DNA of 6,872 nt. It comes from Chitinophagales bacterium (GTDB taxonomy: Bacteria; Bacteroidota; Bacteroidia; Chitinophagales; JAHDHT01). Positions 1 to 6,498 of the stretch are shown here, piece by piece. Made by a program: the position numbers and the translations under genes. The stretch lies in contig JAHDHT010000098.1 in assembly GCA_020631175.1 (NCBI GenBank), forward strand, positions 1 to 6,872, written 5' to 3'. Within the stretch, counting starts at the first letter, position 1. The number at the start of each line of letters is the position of its first letter. Under the pieces are notes generated by a model. It ran no database searches and was not told the origin of the DNA. It saw only the letters and a program-made list of their open reading frames with translations.

Positions 1-860
1 CCGCAGTTACAATCCGTTGCTCCTTGAGGATCTCCACCCTGATCACCACAGAATGTGTGCGGTAAACCTAGATAGTGTCCAATTTCATGTGTGGTTGTTC
101 TTCCGGAAACGTATTGCCATCCGGCTGTACAGGAATTAGGACCTGCTGTTGCACAGTTAACAGCATTGGTACCAAAGCCACATCGATCTACGATAAATGC
201 ATTAGCACTTCCTCCGGCATTCGGGTTACCGTTAAGTGGTGCAATACCAAGAGGACCACCGTTATCGAGCATATTTTGAATAACAACATTCATATAACCA
301 CCCCAATCTGAAATGTTACATGGACTACTTGCCGGGCAAGTGTAAGCGCCATTAAAAGTAATTGCGGGCTGTCCATTTGATAAGCCTGAACCATTCGGGT
401 GACTTTGAGTTGCCAGCACAAATGTTATACAAGATCCACCAGGTGGACTTGTTGTACATCCCGGATTGTTTTGGCCATTAAAATCGAGATTTAACTCTTC
501 CATTTGAGTGTAAACAAGGTCGGTTAAGCAGGCTCTTTCGGCTGCTGTTGTACCCATTCCAGCTTCGTAATGAACAGCAATTGGAATGAAAATTCTTCCA
601 TTCGGGCAGTATAAATCCACGCCGCTTTGATTGCTGTTCATCGCGTCGATAGTTTCATATCTGAAATCCATCATTTCTTCATAAGCCTGGCGATAGTCGG
701 CATCATCCTGCATTTGTTGCTGATGATATTCATCGGCGCTGCAACGCTTTATTTTTTGAATTTCAGGATGCTGATTTACGGCATCCAACAAGGCATTATC
801 CTGAGCATTCAGGCATGTGTATAGGGTGATTGATAGAAAAATTAGTAGAATTCTTTTCAT
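1..860 (-). CDS. Secreted M43-family (pappalysin/cytophagalysin-like) zinc metalloprotease, 3' end outside window
   Basis: The frame is open from ATG 858-860 to the left edge, giving 286 complete codons; the C-terminus is missing. The N-terminus (MKRILLIFLSITLYTCLNAQ) is a signal peptide, probably cut just before or after Gln20, so the protein is exported. C16 lies in a poor lipobox (LYTC), so a lipoprotein is less likely. Residues 92-128 (IPIAVHYEAG, then a helix ending LNLDFNG) match the start of M43 catalytic domains. The extended zinc motif HEIGHYLGLPH sits at residues 258-268 (positions 57-89): H258, H262 and H268 should bind zinc, and E259 is the general base. At least twelve cysteines between residues 85 and 286 suggest several disulfides. 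Family members cleave extracellular proteins, and many Bacteroidota homologues carry a C-terminal sorting domain for type IX secretion; that part is not visible here. The substrate is unknown. Family assignment is firm. Confidence 0.9.
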   Translation of the reverse strand, partial: MKRILLIFLSITLYTCLNAQDNALLDAVNQHPEIQKIKRCSADEYHQQQMQDDADYRQAYEEMMDFRYETIDAMNSNQSGVDLYCPNGRIFIPIAVHYEAGMGTTAAERACLTDLVYTQMEELNLDFNGQNNPGCTTSPPGGSCITFVLATQSHPNGSGLSNGQPAITFNGAYTCPASSPCNISDWGGYMNVVIQNMLDNGGPLGIAPLNGNPNAGGSANAFIVDRCGFGTNAVNCATAGPNSCTAGWQYVSGRTTTHEIGHYLGLPHTFCGDQGGDPQGATDCNC

Positions 861-959
861 TGCACGTGTGATTTTGAAATTTGAACTGCTTAGTAATTTA
901 ACAAATAGAAGCCTTTATGTTCAAATAAACAATACGATTCGTTAGCTAAAGACTAAGAT
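861..959. other. Intergenic spacer upstream of the metalloprotease gene
   Basis: This 99 bp stretch separates the stop of the solute-binding lipoprotein gene from the start of the metalloprotease gene; both are on the minus strand. It should hold the protease promoter, but I find no exact TAnnTTTG box on the minus strand. TTAGCTAA at 942-949 is an 8-bp palindrome without a T-run on either side, so I do not call it a terminator. CACGTG at 863-868 is the centre of parS-like sites, but its flanks do not fit. Confidence 0.5.
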
Positions 960-2561
960 TTACTTCTTTTTAGCATACTTCAGTATCAGTAGATTCTGAG
1001 CATTGTTTTCTAAACCAGAAACATCATTTGAAAGAAAACGCATTACTTCATCATAATACAAAGGAACAACAGGCGCTTCATCGATAAGAATGCGATCCAT
1101 TTGATTATAGATTTCATAGCGTGCTTTGTCATCATTGGCTAATAAAGCCTGCTGATACAGATCGTCAAATTTCTTGTTTTTAAATCGGGTATAGTTGGGC
1201 GGTGCCGGATTATTTCCATAAAAAACGGTGAGGAAACTTTCTCCATCCGGGTAATCTGCAATCCAGCTTCCTCTGAAGAAATCTACTTCTCCTTTTACCA
1301 TGAGCTGACGTAAAAAAGAAGGTTGATTAATTTCCATTTTTACCGGTAATCCAATCTCATTCATTTGCTTAACTATAAATGTACTTAGATCCTGATAAGA
1401 TGCATTTGTAATCAGTTTAAACTCACTAATTCCTTTACCTTTTGGATATCCTGCTTCTTTAAGTAATTGTTCTGCTTTGGAAGGATTAAAATCATATCCT
1501 TTTACCGCATTATTATGGGATGGAAGGCCTCTTGGAATAAAGCCTTGCAATGCAGGAGCGCCGATATTATTTCGCAGAAATGCCATCATTTTCTTTCGAT
1601 CAAAACAATGGTTGATGGCTTGTCTTACTCGTTTATCTTCGAGCGCTTTACAATTAGGATCAGTTGTTTTAAATCCTAAATATTCAGTATTCAGATAAGG
1701 AGATTTCTGAAGATAAATTCGATCTGAGAGATTGCTTTTCAAGTTGCCGTTTTCGCTTAAAACTTCATCTTTAAAAGTGGGATCAATACCCGACATGAAG
1801 TCTAATTCTCCTTCCAATAACTTGAGGTATTCTGATTTCTTGTTTTCGTAAAATGAAATACGCACTCCGTCCAAGTAAGGAAGTCCGTTTTCATGATAGT
1901 TTTCATTTTTGGTGTAAACTAAAACTTCATTTTCTCTCCATTGTTTGAATTTAAACGGTCCTGTACCTATCGGGTTGATTCTGAAGTCTTTTCCGTAATG
2001 TTCGACCACTTCTTCAGGCACGACATAACAATAAGGCATACTTAAGATACCAAGCATCGGACGGAAGGCAGAACGAAGTTTCAATTGAAAAGTATACTCA
2101 TCAATAGCTTTAAAGGGTTCTTTCAGATCTACTCTTTCAGAGAATATCCATTTTCCGGGTGAGGCTACTTTATCATCGATGATTCGATTAAAACTGTAAA
2201 CAAAATCTTTAGCAGTAACCTTTCTTTGCGTTTCATTAAGTAATTCATGTGGGTGAAACATTACATCCTTTCGAAGAAAAAAAGTATATGTTTTTCCATC
2301 TTCAGATATTTCCCATTTTTCAGCTATTGCAGGAAGGACGTTTAAATCTTTATCGACCTGAACGAGTCCGTCAAATAATTGTGTGGTTGCCCAAATAGTT
2401 GCCTGGTCTTTAGCGAAGGCCGGATCTAATGAAGTGATGCCTGAAGCTTGATTATATTTGAAAACCTTCAGATTTGAAGTGCTGTTTGATTGCTCAGTGC
2501 AAGCACTGAAAAAGAGAAGGCATATTATAAACCCAAAGTGTTTAAAATTCAATAAATGCAT
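960..2561 (-). CDS. ABC-type peptide/nickel-family solute-binding lipoprotein (SBP family 5, OppA/DppA-like)
   Basis: This 533-residue protein has the length usual for extracellular solute-binding proteins family 5. The N-terminus is a lipoprotein signal: a hydrophobic stretch at residues 9-20 followed by the lipobox FSAC, with Cys21 as the lipidated residue. Family hallmarks are LDPAFAKDQATIWATTQLFD at 45-64, the SEDGKTYTFFLRKDVMFH block at 86-103, AKDFVYSFNRI at 117-127, GTGPFKFKQW at 199-208, VRQAINHCFDRKKM at 312-325 and WIADYPDG at 433-440. Such proteins capture oligopeptides or other ligands for an ABC importer. No permease or ATPase gene lies nearby, so the ligand and transport partner are unknown. 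The start ATG (2559-2561) lies inside the end of the upstream flavoprotein gene, with a 20 bp overlap in another frame, so the two are probably co-transcribed and translationally coupled. No clear Shine-Dalgarno sequence precedes it. Confidence 0.92.
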   Translation of the reverse strand: MHLLNFKHFGFIICLLFFSACTEQSNSTSNLKVFKYNQASGITSLDPAFAKDQATIWATTQLFDGLVQVDKDLNVLPAIAEKWEISEDGKTYTFFLRKDVMFHPHELLNETQRKVTAKDFVYSFNRIIDDKVASPGKWIFSERVDLKEPFKAIDEYTFQLKLRSAFRPMLGILSMPYCYVVPEEVVEHYGKDFRINPIGTGPFKFKQWRENEVLVYTKNENYHENGLPYLDGVRISFYENKKSEYLKLLEGELDFMSGIDPTFKDEVLSENGNLKSNLSDRIYLQKSPYLNTEYLGFKTTDPNCKALEDKRVRQAINHCFDRKKMMAFLRNNIGAPALQGFIPRGLPSHNNAVKGYDFNPSKAEQLLKEAGYPKGKGISEFKLITNASYQDLSTFIVKQMNEIGLPVKMEINQPSFLRQLMVKGEVDFFRGSWIADYPDGESFLTVFYGNNPAPPNYTRFKNKKFDDLYQQALLANDDKARYEIYNQMDRILIDEAPVVPLYYDEVMRFLSNDVSGLENNAQNLLILKYAKKK

Positions 2562-3060
2562 CGATTTGTTTGTTTATTAGCTCTATCAAATCATCGGAAA
2601 GCTTATTGTCGGTGATATGTTTTTCGATAGATGAAGCCGGAATGATATGCGGCATAACGGTTACCTTAACATGCTGCATTATGCCGGTCATATGATCGAG
2701 ACCACGAATATTTCCTGCACGGCCTGCTGCTACACCCATCAAGCAAGCTTTCTTGTTATGAAAGGCATCTTTTACATTACATCCGTCAATAAAGAGCTTG
2801 AGGATGCCGGGGATACTACCATTATATTCGGGCGCGATAAAGATAAATTTAGAAGCCGAAAACATATAGGTTTCCTGAATTGCCATAAAAGAACTTGCCT
2901 TATCGGCGTACATATCGTTATGTAAAAATGAAGGTGGTAGTTGGGTGAGCTTTAAGTATTTGTGAGCAACTTGTTTATTATCCAAGCATGATTTATACAC
3001 ATCAGCTACAAATTCGGTTCTGCTATTGCTTCTGTTAGTCCCTGAAATTAACGTTATCAT
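2542..3060 (-). CDS. NAD(P)H-dependent FMN reductase-family flavoprotein
   Basis: The 172 residues have the size and fold pattern of the NADPH-dependent FMN reductase family (flavodoxin-like). Near the N-terminus, after the first strand, is the phosphate-binding loop SGTNRSNSRT (residues 6-15). The family signature PEYNGSIPGILKLFID lies at 77-92 and contacts the flavin ring. GVAAGRAGNIRGLDHM (109-124) matches the conserved glycine-rich loop near the flavin site. Members are cytoplasmic and use NAD(P)H to reduce free FMN, quinones, azo dyes or chromate; which of these applies cannot be told from sequence. There is no signal peptide. It is the first gene of a minus-strand pair and its end overlaps the start of the solute-binding lipoprotein gene. 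A promoter candidate lies just upstream at 3082-3113. Confidence 0.9.
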   Translation of the reverse strand: MITLISGTNRSNSRTEFVADVYKSCLDNKQVAHKYLKLTQLPPSFLHNDMYADKASSFMAIQETYMFSASKFIFIAPEYNGSIPGILKLFIDGCNVKDAFHNKKACLMGVAAGRAGNIRGLDHMTGIMQHVKVTVMPHIIPASSIEKHITDNKLSDDLIELINKQIDAFIEF

Positions 3061-3081
3061 AAGGTTTTCAGCATTTTGTGG

Positions 3082-3113
3082 CGAAGATAAATGTTATAGT
3101 GGATAGTGTACAA
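3082..3113 (-). promoter_or_regulatory. Candidate Bacteroidota-type promoter for the flavoprotein/lipoprotein pair
   Basis: Read on the minus strand, TTG (3111-3113) is followed after 21 bases by TATCTTCG (3082-3089), one mismatch from the Bacteroidota -7 consensus TAnnTTTG. The box ends 21 bases before the start codon, implying a short leader. The -33 TTG lies inside a perfect palindrome (3110-3119), so a protein bound there could block this promoter. The call is by consensus only. Confidence 0.45.
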
Positions 3114-3136
3114 TATTGTCAATCGATTGTTAACAA
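3110..3136. promoter_or_regulatory. Cluster of three successive 10-bp palindromes, possible operator
   Basis: Three perfect 10-bp inverted repeats follow one another: ACAATATTGT (3110-3119), CAATCGATTG (3120-3129) and TTGTTAACAA (3127-3136, sharing three bases with the second). All have the CAA...TTG or TTG...CAA arm pattern. They lie between the divergent promoter candidates and cover the -33 element of the leftward one. Dimeric regulators commonly bind such sites; the regulator is unknown and no regulator gene is adjacent. A short T-run is absent, so a terminator is unlikely. Confidence 0.4.
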
Positions 3137-3155
3137 GTTATGTAGGATCATCAAA

Positions 3156-3184
3156 TTGAAACGAGCATATTCAGGGTATCTTTG
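3156..3184 (+). promoter_or_regulatory. Bacteroidota-type promoter for the hydrolase-parA-parB run
   Basis: TTG at 3156-3158 is followed after 18 bases by TATCTTTG at 3177-3184, an exact match to the Bacteroidota -7 box TAnnTTTG. It ends 37 bases before the hydrolase ATG at 3222, which fits a leader of about 30 bases. No other strong candidate appears before parA or parB, so this probably drives all three genes. Confidence 0.65.
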
Positions 3185-3221
3185 AACACACAAGCACAAG
3201 TCAAAATCAATTAAAGTCATT

Positions 3222-3905
3222 ATGGAAATTACTTTTTACGGACATGCCTGCTTCGCACTGAAATATGGAGGCAAAAACATCTTATTTGATCCTTTTATTA
3301 GTGGAAATCCACTTGCATCAGGTATCAATATAGATGAGATTAAAGCAGATTATGTATTACTGAGTCATGGACATCAGGATCATGTACTTGACGCTTTGAC
3401 AATTGCCAAGAAGAATGATGCTACGATCGTTAGTAATTTTGAGATTACCAGTTGGTATGGGACTAAAGGTTATGAGAAATGTCAGCCATTAAATCAAGGT
3501 GGAAAGTGGAAATTTGATTTCGGAACGGTTAAATATGTAAATGCAATTCACAGCAGTACTTTACCGGATGGATCGAATGGAGGAAATCCGGGTGGATTTA
3601 TATTAAGTGGCGATGAAAAAACCGTATATTTCGCAGGAGATACTGCATTATTTATGGATATGCAGTTGATAGGTCGATATAACAGACCGGATCTTGCCTT
3701 TTTACCAATAGGTGATTGTTTCACCATGGGTGTTGAAGATGCGATTATAGCATCAGATTTTATTGAATGTAATGAAATAATAGGAATGCATTTCGACACC
3801 TTCCCTTATATAGCTATGTCTGATAAAGATGGTGCTGTTGATGCTTTTAAAGCAAAGGGAAAAAACCTGCATCTCTTCGAAATTGGAGAAAGCAAAACTT
3901 TTTAA
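3222..3905 (+). CDS. UPF0173-family metal-dependent hydrolase (metallo-beta-lactamase fold)
   Basis: The 227-residue length is typical of the UPF0173/YtkL group of MBL-fold hydrolases. It opens with MEITFYGHACFALKYGGKNI, including the GHACF segment characteristic of the group, followed by LFDPFISGNP (21-30). The metal-binding motif is SHGHQDH (48-54), with H49, H51, D53 and H54. Further likely ligands are H110 (AIHSS), D140 in FAGDTALF (137-144) and H190 in GMHFDTFP (188-195), so the dinuclear zinc site looks complete. There is no signal peptide, so it should be cytoplasmic. The physiological substrate of this family is not established. Its stop is 18 bp before parA, and it is the first gene after the promoter candidate at 3156-3184, so it is probably co-transcribed with parA and parB. 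The leader has no strong Shine-Dalgarno sequence. Confidence 0.93.
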   Translation: MEITFYGHACFALKYGGKNILFDPFISGNPLASGINIDEIKADYVLLSHGHQDHVLDALTIAKKNDATIVSNFEITSWYGTKGYEKCQPLNQGGKWKFDFGTVKYVNAIHSSTLPDGSNGGNPGGFILSGDEKTVYFAGDTALFMDMQLIGRYNRPDLAFLPIGDCFTMGVEDAIIASDFIECNEIIGMHFDTFPYIAMSDKDGAVDAFKAKGKNLHLFEIGESKTF

Positions 3906-3923
3906 AAAAAACAAAGAAGAATA

Positions 3924-4736
3924 ATGGGTAAAATTATTTCAATAGCAAATCAAAAAGGTGGAGTAGGAAAAACGACCAGTGCTATAAATCTCGCAGCCAG
4001 TTTAGGTGCATTAGAATTCAAGACTTTGATTGTGGATGCAGATCCACAGGCGAATGCGACATCGGGTACCGGTTTTGATCCTAAAAATATTAAAACGAGT
4101 ATTTACGAATGCTTATTAGATGAGGTAAATGCTGAGGATATTATCTTAAATACTGAATCGCCGTATTTAGACATTCTACCCTCTCATCTGGATTTAGTCG
4201 GAGCTGAAATTGAATTGGTTAATCACCCAAACCGGGAACGTTTGATGAGTGCTGTTCTTGAAGGTATTCGCGATTTATATGATTTTATCATTGTTGATTG
4301 TTCACCTTCTCTTGGTTTAATTACGGTAAATGCTTTAACTGCTTCCGACAGTGTTTTGGTGCCGGTTCAATGTGAATATTTTGCTTTGGAAGGATTGGGT
4401 AAGTTATTGAATACAATTAAAATCGTTCAGAAAAATTTAAATACCGAATTAGCTATTGAAGGTATTTTATTGACGATGTATGATTCGCGTTTGCGATTAT
4501 CTAATCAGGTTGTAACTGAAGTTAAGCGTCATTTCCAGGATTTAGTTTTTGATACTATTATACATCGTAATACAAAATTAGGTGAAGCGCCGAGTACAGG
4601 TAAACCAGTAATTTTATATGATGCAGGAAGTAAAGGGGCTGTTAATTATTTAAATCTTGGCCGTGAAATTCTTCAGAAAAATAATTTGACTAAAGTCGCT
4701 CAGGAAGATAAAATAATAGACATTGAAACGGAATAA
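3924..4736 (+). CDS. parA: Chromosome partitioning ATPase ParA (Soj)
   Basis: The 270 residues are of usual chromosomal ParA/Soj length, without the N-terminal DNA-binding extension of some plasmid ParAs. The deviant Walker A motif KGGVGKTT lies at residues 11-18; K11 is the signature lysine and K16 the P-loop lysine. The switch I region DADPQANAT is at 38-46 with D38 and D40, and Walker B is FIIVDCSPSLG at 121-131. The C-terminal half carries LLTMYDSRL (182-190) and RNTKLGEAPSTGKP (215-228), both typical of Soj. ATP-bound ParA dimers coat the nucleoid; ParB stimulates their hydrolysis, moving sister origins apart. The gene sits 18 bp after the hydrolase and overlaps parB by 14 bp, the standard parA-parB order. 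The upstream AAAGAAG (3914-3920) is a weak purine-rich ribosome-binding site. Confidence 0.97.
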   Translation: MGKIISIANQKGGVGKTTSAINLAASLGALEFKTLIVDADPQANATSGTGFDPKNIKTSIYECLLDEVNAEDIILNTESPYLDILPSHLDLVGAEIELVNHPNRERLMSAVLEGIRDLYDFIIVDCSPSLGLITVNALTASDSVLVPVQCEYFALEGLGKLLNTIKIVQKNLNTELAIEGILLTMYDSRLRLSNQVVTEVKRHFQDLVFDTIIHRNTKLGEAPSTGKPVILYDAGSKGAVNYLNLGREILQKNNLTKVAQEDKIIDIETE

Positions 4737-5631
4737 GAAAGAAGAATTAGGAAAAGGTATTCGTGCTTTATTAGGATCTATTGATGATGAAGTTTCAATA
4801 AATGATATTCAGCCTAAGAAAGCAAAGCAGGTAATCAATACGATTATTGAAATTCCATTGGATTATATTGAAGTTAATCCGTTTCAGCCACGTAAAACTT
4901 TTAATGAAACAGAATTAAAAGAATTATCTGCCAGCATTGAAACGTTAGGTGTTGTTCAGCCGATTACAGTTCGAAAATTAAGTGCAAAAAAATATCAGTT
5001 AATTGCCGGTGAACGTCGTTTGCGTGCATCAAAATTAGCTGGTTTAGATACAATTCCTGCTTACATTAGATTAGCTGATGATCAGGAATTAATTGAAATG
5101 GCCTTGATCGAAAACATTCAACGATCAGATTTAAATGCCATTGAAGTAGCTTTAAGTTATCAGCGATTAATTGATGAGGTTGATTTAACGCATGAGGAAA
5201 TGGCCAAGCGTTTAGGTAAAACCAGAAGTTCGATTACCAATTATTTAAGACTTTTAAAATTACCACCTGAAGTTCAGACGGGATTAAAAAATAAAAGTCT
5301 TTCTATGGGTCATGCCCGCGCGATTGCCGGTGTTGATGATATTGTTTTGCAGATTGCAATTAGTAAAGAAGTAATTGATCAAAAATTATCGGTAAGACAA
5401 ACTGAAGCATTGGTTAAAAAATACACCGGTAAGCCAACTGCAAAAAAAGCCAAAAGTGATCCGGCTCATAGTTTACCATTAGCTTATAAAAAGTTACAGG
5501 ATCAATTAAGTTCTGATATGGAGACTAAAGTTCAGATTAAACGGAAGTCTAATGGGCATGGTGAGATTGTGATTCATTATTATAATGATGATGATTTGAA
5601 TCGTTTGATTGACTTTTTTGATAAAGATTAA
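4723..5631 (+). CDS. parB: Chromosome partitioning protein ParB (Spo0J), TTG start
   Basis: The 302-residue protein is a full-length ParB. The basic N-terminal segment KRNKKEELGKGIRALL (2-17) matches the ParA-interacting tail of chromosomal ParBs. The CTP-binding domain follows: NPFQPRK (52-58), GERRLRAS (96-103) and ENIQRSDLN (130-138). A helix-turn-helix at about 155-180 (LTHEEMAKRLGKTRSSITNY) should read parS, and a C-terminal dimerization domain covers about 252-302. The start is TTG at 4723-4725: an in-frame TAG at 4717-4719 excludes anything further upstream except the codon ACA, and no in-frame ATG occurs until Met126, inside the core domain. The start lies within parA, so translation is probably coupled. 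ParB loads on parS, spreads as a CTP-dependent clamp, and activates ParA. No parS consensus is seen in this window. Confidence 0.96.
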   Translation: MKRNKKEELGKGIRALLGSIDDEVSINDIQPKKAKQVINTIIEIPLDYIEVNPFQPRKTFNETELKELSASIETLGVVQPITVRKLSAKKYQLIAGERRLRASKLAGLDTIPAYIRLADDQELIEMALIENIQRSDLNAIEVALSYQRLIDEVDLTHEEMAKRLGKTRSSITNYLRLLKLPPEVQTGLKNKSLSMGHARAIAGVDDIVLQIAISKEVIDQKLSVRQTEALVKKYTGKPTAKKAKSDPAHSLPLAYKKLQDQLSSDMETKVQIKRKSNGHGEIVIHYYNDDDLNRLIDFFDKD

Positions 5632-5645
5632 CTGTTTAGTGGGTA

Positions 5646-5774
5646 AAGATTTTTTGAACCATTTTGTGATTTTATCCAATAAAGATTATTAAGTTTTTTT
5701 GAACCATTAAGGGGTTAAGGTTTTTTACTTTTGTTCGGATTTAGATAGAGATGATTAAGATTTTTTTGAAAACT
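5646..5774. repeat. Degenerate dispersed repeat, AAG(A)T6-7GAACCATT type
   Basis: An 18-base unit at 5646-5663 (AAGATTTTTTGAACCATT) recurs at 5691-5708 with one difference. A third, diverged copy at 5757-5774 keeps AAGATTTTTTTGAA, and a fourth partial copy starts at 5717 (AAGGTTTTTT). The copies share a TAAG/TTAAG lead-in and are 45, 26 and 40 bases apart, so they are not a strict tandem array. Their role is unknown; they lie in the convergent spacer after parB. Confidence 0.65.
5702..5726 (+). terminator. Possible Rho-independent terminator after parB
   Basis: AACC(A)TTAA pairs with TTAAGGTT around a GGGG loop (5711-5714), with A5706 bulged, giving 8 base pairs. The T-run 5721-5726 follows directly. 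The stem has only two G-C pairs and the sequence also belongs to the repeat family, so the hairpin may be incidental. It lies 71 bp past the parB stop. Confidence 0.35.
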
Positions 5775-5795
5775 GAAAACTGAAAACTCAAAATT
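5768..5795. repeat. Heptanucleotide tandem repeat GAAAACT
   Basis: Three exact copies of GAAAACT (5768-5788) are followed by a diverged fourth, CAAAATT (5789-5795). The array reaches the stop codon of the minus-strand gene ending at 5794. Seven-base short tandem repeats of this kind are, to my knowledge, common in Bacteroidota intergenic regions. Copy number could vary by slippage. Confidence 0.8.
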
Positions 5796-6468
5796 ACCAC
5801 CTAAAAGAAATTCCACTCAATAAATGATAAGCAGCGGCATTTACGAACATGATTTCATTATGCTGGCTGAAACTAAACTTGTTTTGAAGGTAGATTTCCC
5901 AATGTTTTAAAATTGGATAACGGTATGCCAGTGCTATGCTAAAAGCCGGTTGAACATTTATTGGATTGAAATCTATATCAATTAAATTTTCATTTAGCAA
6001 ACTAAAAGACACACCAGCTTGAATACCGGCTGAGAGTTCATGTTTTTTGATTTGAAAATTTCTGCTGAGACCGCTTAAAAACAAATGATGAAAAGTTAAT
6101 ACCCGGTTTTCATCTTCCATCGTTGGAATCCCAAATAAGACAGAGGTTTCCCAGGTGAACTTTTCTTTTATTTTTAACTCATAGTTTGTATTTAAAAATA
6201 AACGTTGGTCCTGGCTGAATAAATAGAAAGACGGTGATAAGGTTATTCCTATTCGGTGTTTGAAATTTATTGATGGCTCTTTTGGTTGTGCATCCGGAGC
6301 TCTTTGTTTAAGCAGATAATCATTATAAAATACCGGATAGTATTTCGGTCGGCCTATATATTCATCATAACTTTCAAAATCGGGATCTCCGCTTTGAGCA
6401 GAAGCGGTATGTTCATTAATTAAAATGAACGAGAGAATTAAAATTATGCCGTAAATATGTCCTTTCAT
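5794..6468 (-). CDS. Exported protein of unknown function, probable small outer-membrane beta-barrel
   Basis: I do not recognise a named family. The 224 residues start with a signal peptide (hydrophobic stretch at about 7-18) ending ASAQ, cleaved around residue 24 or 25. A short region of about 45 residues rich in Tyr, Asp and Pro follows (SYDEYIGRPKYYPVFYNDY, 33-51). From residue 69 to the end, alternating polar and hydrophobic segments suggest about eight beta-strands, for example HRIGITLSPSFYLFS (71-85), FTWETSVLFGI (104-114), HELSAGIQAGVSFSL (143-157) and PAFSIALAYRY (174-184). The last strand ends in SGISFRW; a terminal aromatic residue is typical of outer-membrane barrels. There are no cysteines and no catalytic motif. 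It converges with parB and diverges from the ceramidase-like gene, so it is probably a single-gene unit. The barrel call is inferred from the strand pattern only. Confidence 0.75.
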   Translation of the reverse strand: MKGHIYGIILILSFILINEHTASAQSGDPDFESYDEYIGRPKYYPVFYNDYLLKQRAPDAQPKEPSINFKHRIGITLSPSFYLFSQDQRLFLNTNYELKIKEKFTWETSVLFGIPTMEDENRVLTFHHLFLSGLSRNFQIKKHELSAGIQAGVSFSLLNENLIDIDFNPINVQPAFSIALAYRYPILKHWEIYLQNKFSFSQHNEIMFVNAAAYHLLSGISFRW

Positions 6469-6498
6469 TGTTAAAATTCATAAGGCAAAAAACACGAC

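Noticed and set aside
75..311. Plus-strand open frames opposite the metalloprotease (75-311, 91-279, 627-824)
   Set aside because: The minus strand there encodes a continuous protease with signal peptide and zinc motif; the plus-strand frames show no recognisable domain and are shadows.
863..868. CACGTG core as a possible parS site
   Set aside because: The parS consensus has the core flanked by TGTTT and AAACA arms. Here the flanks (CATTG and TGATT) do not form the inverted repeat.
942..949. TTAGCTAA palindrome as terminator of the lipoprotein gene
   Set aside because: The stem is very short, has no loop, and no T-run follows on the minus strand.
1467..1698. Plus-strand open frames opposite the solute-binding protein gene
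   Set aside because: They lie inside a full-length, motif-supported minus-strand gene and have no start context or motifs.
2647..2925. 92-codon plus-strand frame opposite the flavoprotein gene
   Set aside because: It is antisense to the conserved FMN reductase motifs and has no recognisable features.
3548..3799. 83-codon minus-strand frame opposite the hydrolase
   Set aside because: It overlaps the conserved metal-binding half of the UPF0173 gene and has no motif.
5646..5795. CRISPR array in the post-parB spacer
   Set aside because: Repeat copies are too few, diverged and irregularly spaced, and the heptamer has no spacers; no cas genes are near.
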